Positions 4,860 to 5,404 of a stretch of DNA of 5,404 bases are shown piece after piece. Origin of the DNA: Candidatus Dojkabacteria bacterium UBA3081 (GTDB taxonomy: Bacteria > Patescibacteriota > Dojkabacteria > SC72); assembly GCA_002366615.1 (NCBI GenBank), contig DFBL01000001.1, forward strand, positions 1 to 5,404, read 5' to 3'. The stretch's first letter is position 1; each line of letters begins with the position of its first letter. The notes below the pieces were generated by a model. That model was given only the letters and a program-made list of their open reading frames with translations. It had not been told where the DNA came from and did not search any database. The translations under genes were made by a program, and so were the position numbers.

Positions 4860-4888
4860 TTGACATATATGATATTATTTAATAGAGT
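4860..4888 (+). promoter_or_regulatory. Probable promoter of the right-end gene
   Basis: A perfect TTGACA (4860-4865) is followed by a 17-bp spacer and TAGAGT (4883-4888), a 4/6 match to the -10 with the key T-A and final T. The start point would be about 4895, with a 20-nt leader and no SD. It is back to back with the pyrophosphatase promoter; the two -35 boxes are 15 bp apart. The -10 assignment is the weaker half. Confidence 0.5.
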
Positions 4889-4914
4889 TAAAAAAGATAA
4901 ATTTATTGTATTTT

Positions 4915-5404
4915 ATGAAAATGGGAGAAGGAGAAGAAAAAGAGTTTAAGATTGATTTAACAAGCCCTAATCCACTAGATAAACAAAATCCAATTAAACA
5001 AACTGAGAATTTGACTCAGGGAAATGTAGAATCAAAACCAAAAGAAGACAGTGACCCAAAAACTAAGGGGTACCCTCGCTGGTGGGAACAGCCTATGGAA
5101 CCTTCTTCACAAAAAGTTGAAGACTCTTCCCCTACAGAGACTCCTATTGCATCTAATGAAACTGTTGAAACTACCCAAGAACAAGAAAATATTGTCTTTA
5201 TGGAAACTCTTGTGAGCTCTTTTCCTGATGCATTTGTGAAATTTAAAGATGTTAATGGTATAGAAAGTTATCAAGCCGGTTTACTAACCCCTACCCCAGA
5301 GCGAAGCACTAATGTGATGAAATATAAAAATCTCTTGAGAAGTATTCCAGAATTTTCTGAACTCTTTAACAAACCAAGTTATGAATTAACAGTTGTTGAT
5401 CATG
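4915..5404 (+). CDS. Acidic low-complexity protein N-terminus, function unknown, cut by window edge
   Basis: The frame is open from ATG at 4915 through 163 codons to the right edge with no stop. It begins MKMGEGEEKEFKIDL. An ATG at 4921 is an equally possible start, and neither has an SD. Residues 1-95 are rich in Glu, Asp, Ser, Thr, Pro, Gln and Asn and look disordered, with one aromatic patch, YPRWWEQP, near 58-65. From about residue 96 (NIVFMETLVSSFPDAFVKF) the composition becomes that of a folded domain, with hydrophobic positions spaced as in helices. No signal peptide or membrane segment is seen so far. I do not recognise the family. The acidic tail could be a linker or interaction region of a larger protein whose main domain lies beyond the window. 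Confidence 0.75.
   Translation, partial: MKMGEGEEKEFKIDLTSPNPLDKQNPIKQTENLTQGNVESKPKEDSDPKTKGYPRWWEQPMEPSSQKVEDSSPTETPIASNETVETTQEQENIVFMETLVSSFPDAFVKFKDVNGIESYQAGLLTPTPERSTNVMKYKNLLRSIPEFSELFNKPSYELTVVDH

Noticed and set aside
1..5404. An alternative genetic code (TGA read as Gly or Trp), as in some reduced bacteria
   Set aside because: All four complete genes end in TAA or TAG with no in-frame TGA, and Trp is coded by TGG. Four TAA/TAG stops are too few to show reassignment, and no gene needs it.
1..5404. CRISPR array, tRNA gene or tandem repeats
   Set aside because: No regularly spaced direct repeats or tRNA-like cloverleaf with a T-loop GTTCRA sequence were found on reading both strands.

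Overview
The window is AT-rich, tightly packed bacterial DNA. It holds six protein genes (two cut by the window edges) and one long, structured non-coding leader. It is bacterial because it has sigma70-type -35/-10 elements, a boxA-like sequence and a class I methionine aminopeptidase. The compact layout, the lack of Shine-Dalgarno (SD) sites at most starts and the divergent family members would fit a reduced-genome lineage such as a Patescibacteria/CPR group. That placement is inference only; nothing here fixes the taxon.

Layout. 1-1100 (minus, cut at the left edge): an exported thioredoxin-like domain with a CPHC active site, fused to a CcdA/DsbD-type membrane domain. 1101-1129: a 29-bp divergent promoter gap. 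1130-2293 (plus): a small SF1B RecD/Dda-like DNA helicase. 2335-3099 (plus): type I methionine aminopeptidase with its own near-consensus promoter placed so that transcription should start at the ATG. 3100-3339: a 240-bp region with a strong extended -10 promoter, three hairpins, a very good boxA antitermination-like sequence and an SD site. 3340-3780 (plus): an unrecognised small single-pass membrane protein. 3781-3878: the 3' region, with two large inverted repeats. 3879-4805 (minus): family II (DHH/DHHA2) manganese-dependent inorganic pyrophosphatase. 4806-4914: back-to-back divergent promoters. 4915-5404 (plus, cut at the right edge): an acidic, low-complexity N-terminus of unknown function.

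The genes do not form an obvious pathway. They are mostly separate transcription units: oxidative folding/electron transfer, DNA repair or recombination, N-terminal methionine removal and pyrophosphate hydrolysis. The most unusual part is 3104-3857. Four other starts have a plausible -10 element within 5-18 nt of the ATG (leaderless or near-leaderless mRNAs) and no SD. The 3340 gene instead has a strong SD and a predicted leader of about 200 nt arranged like a ribosomal RNA leader: promoter, hairpin, boxA, then one arm of a 12-bp perfect inverted repeat whose other arm lies just after the stop codon. A further hairpin of about 60 nt followed by T6, and an anti-SD heptamer, lie between boxA and the SD. 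This looks like a dedicated antitermination, attenuation or processing leader on an mRNA for an unknown membrane protein.
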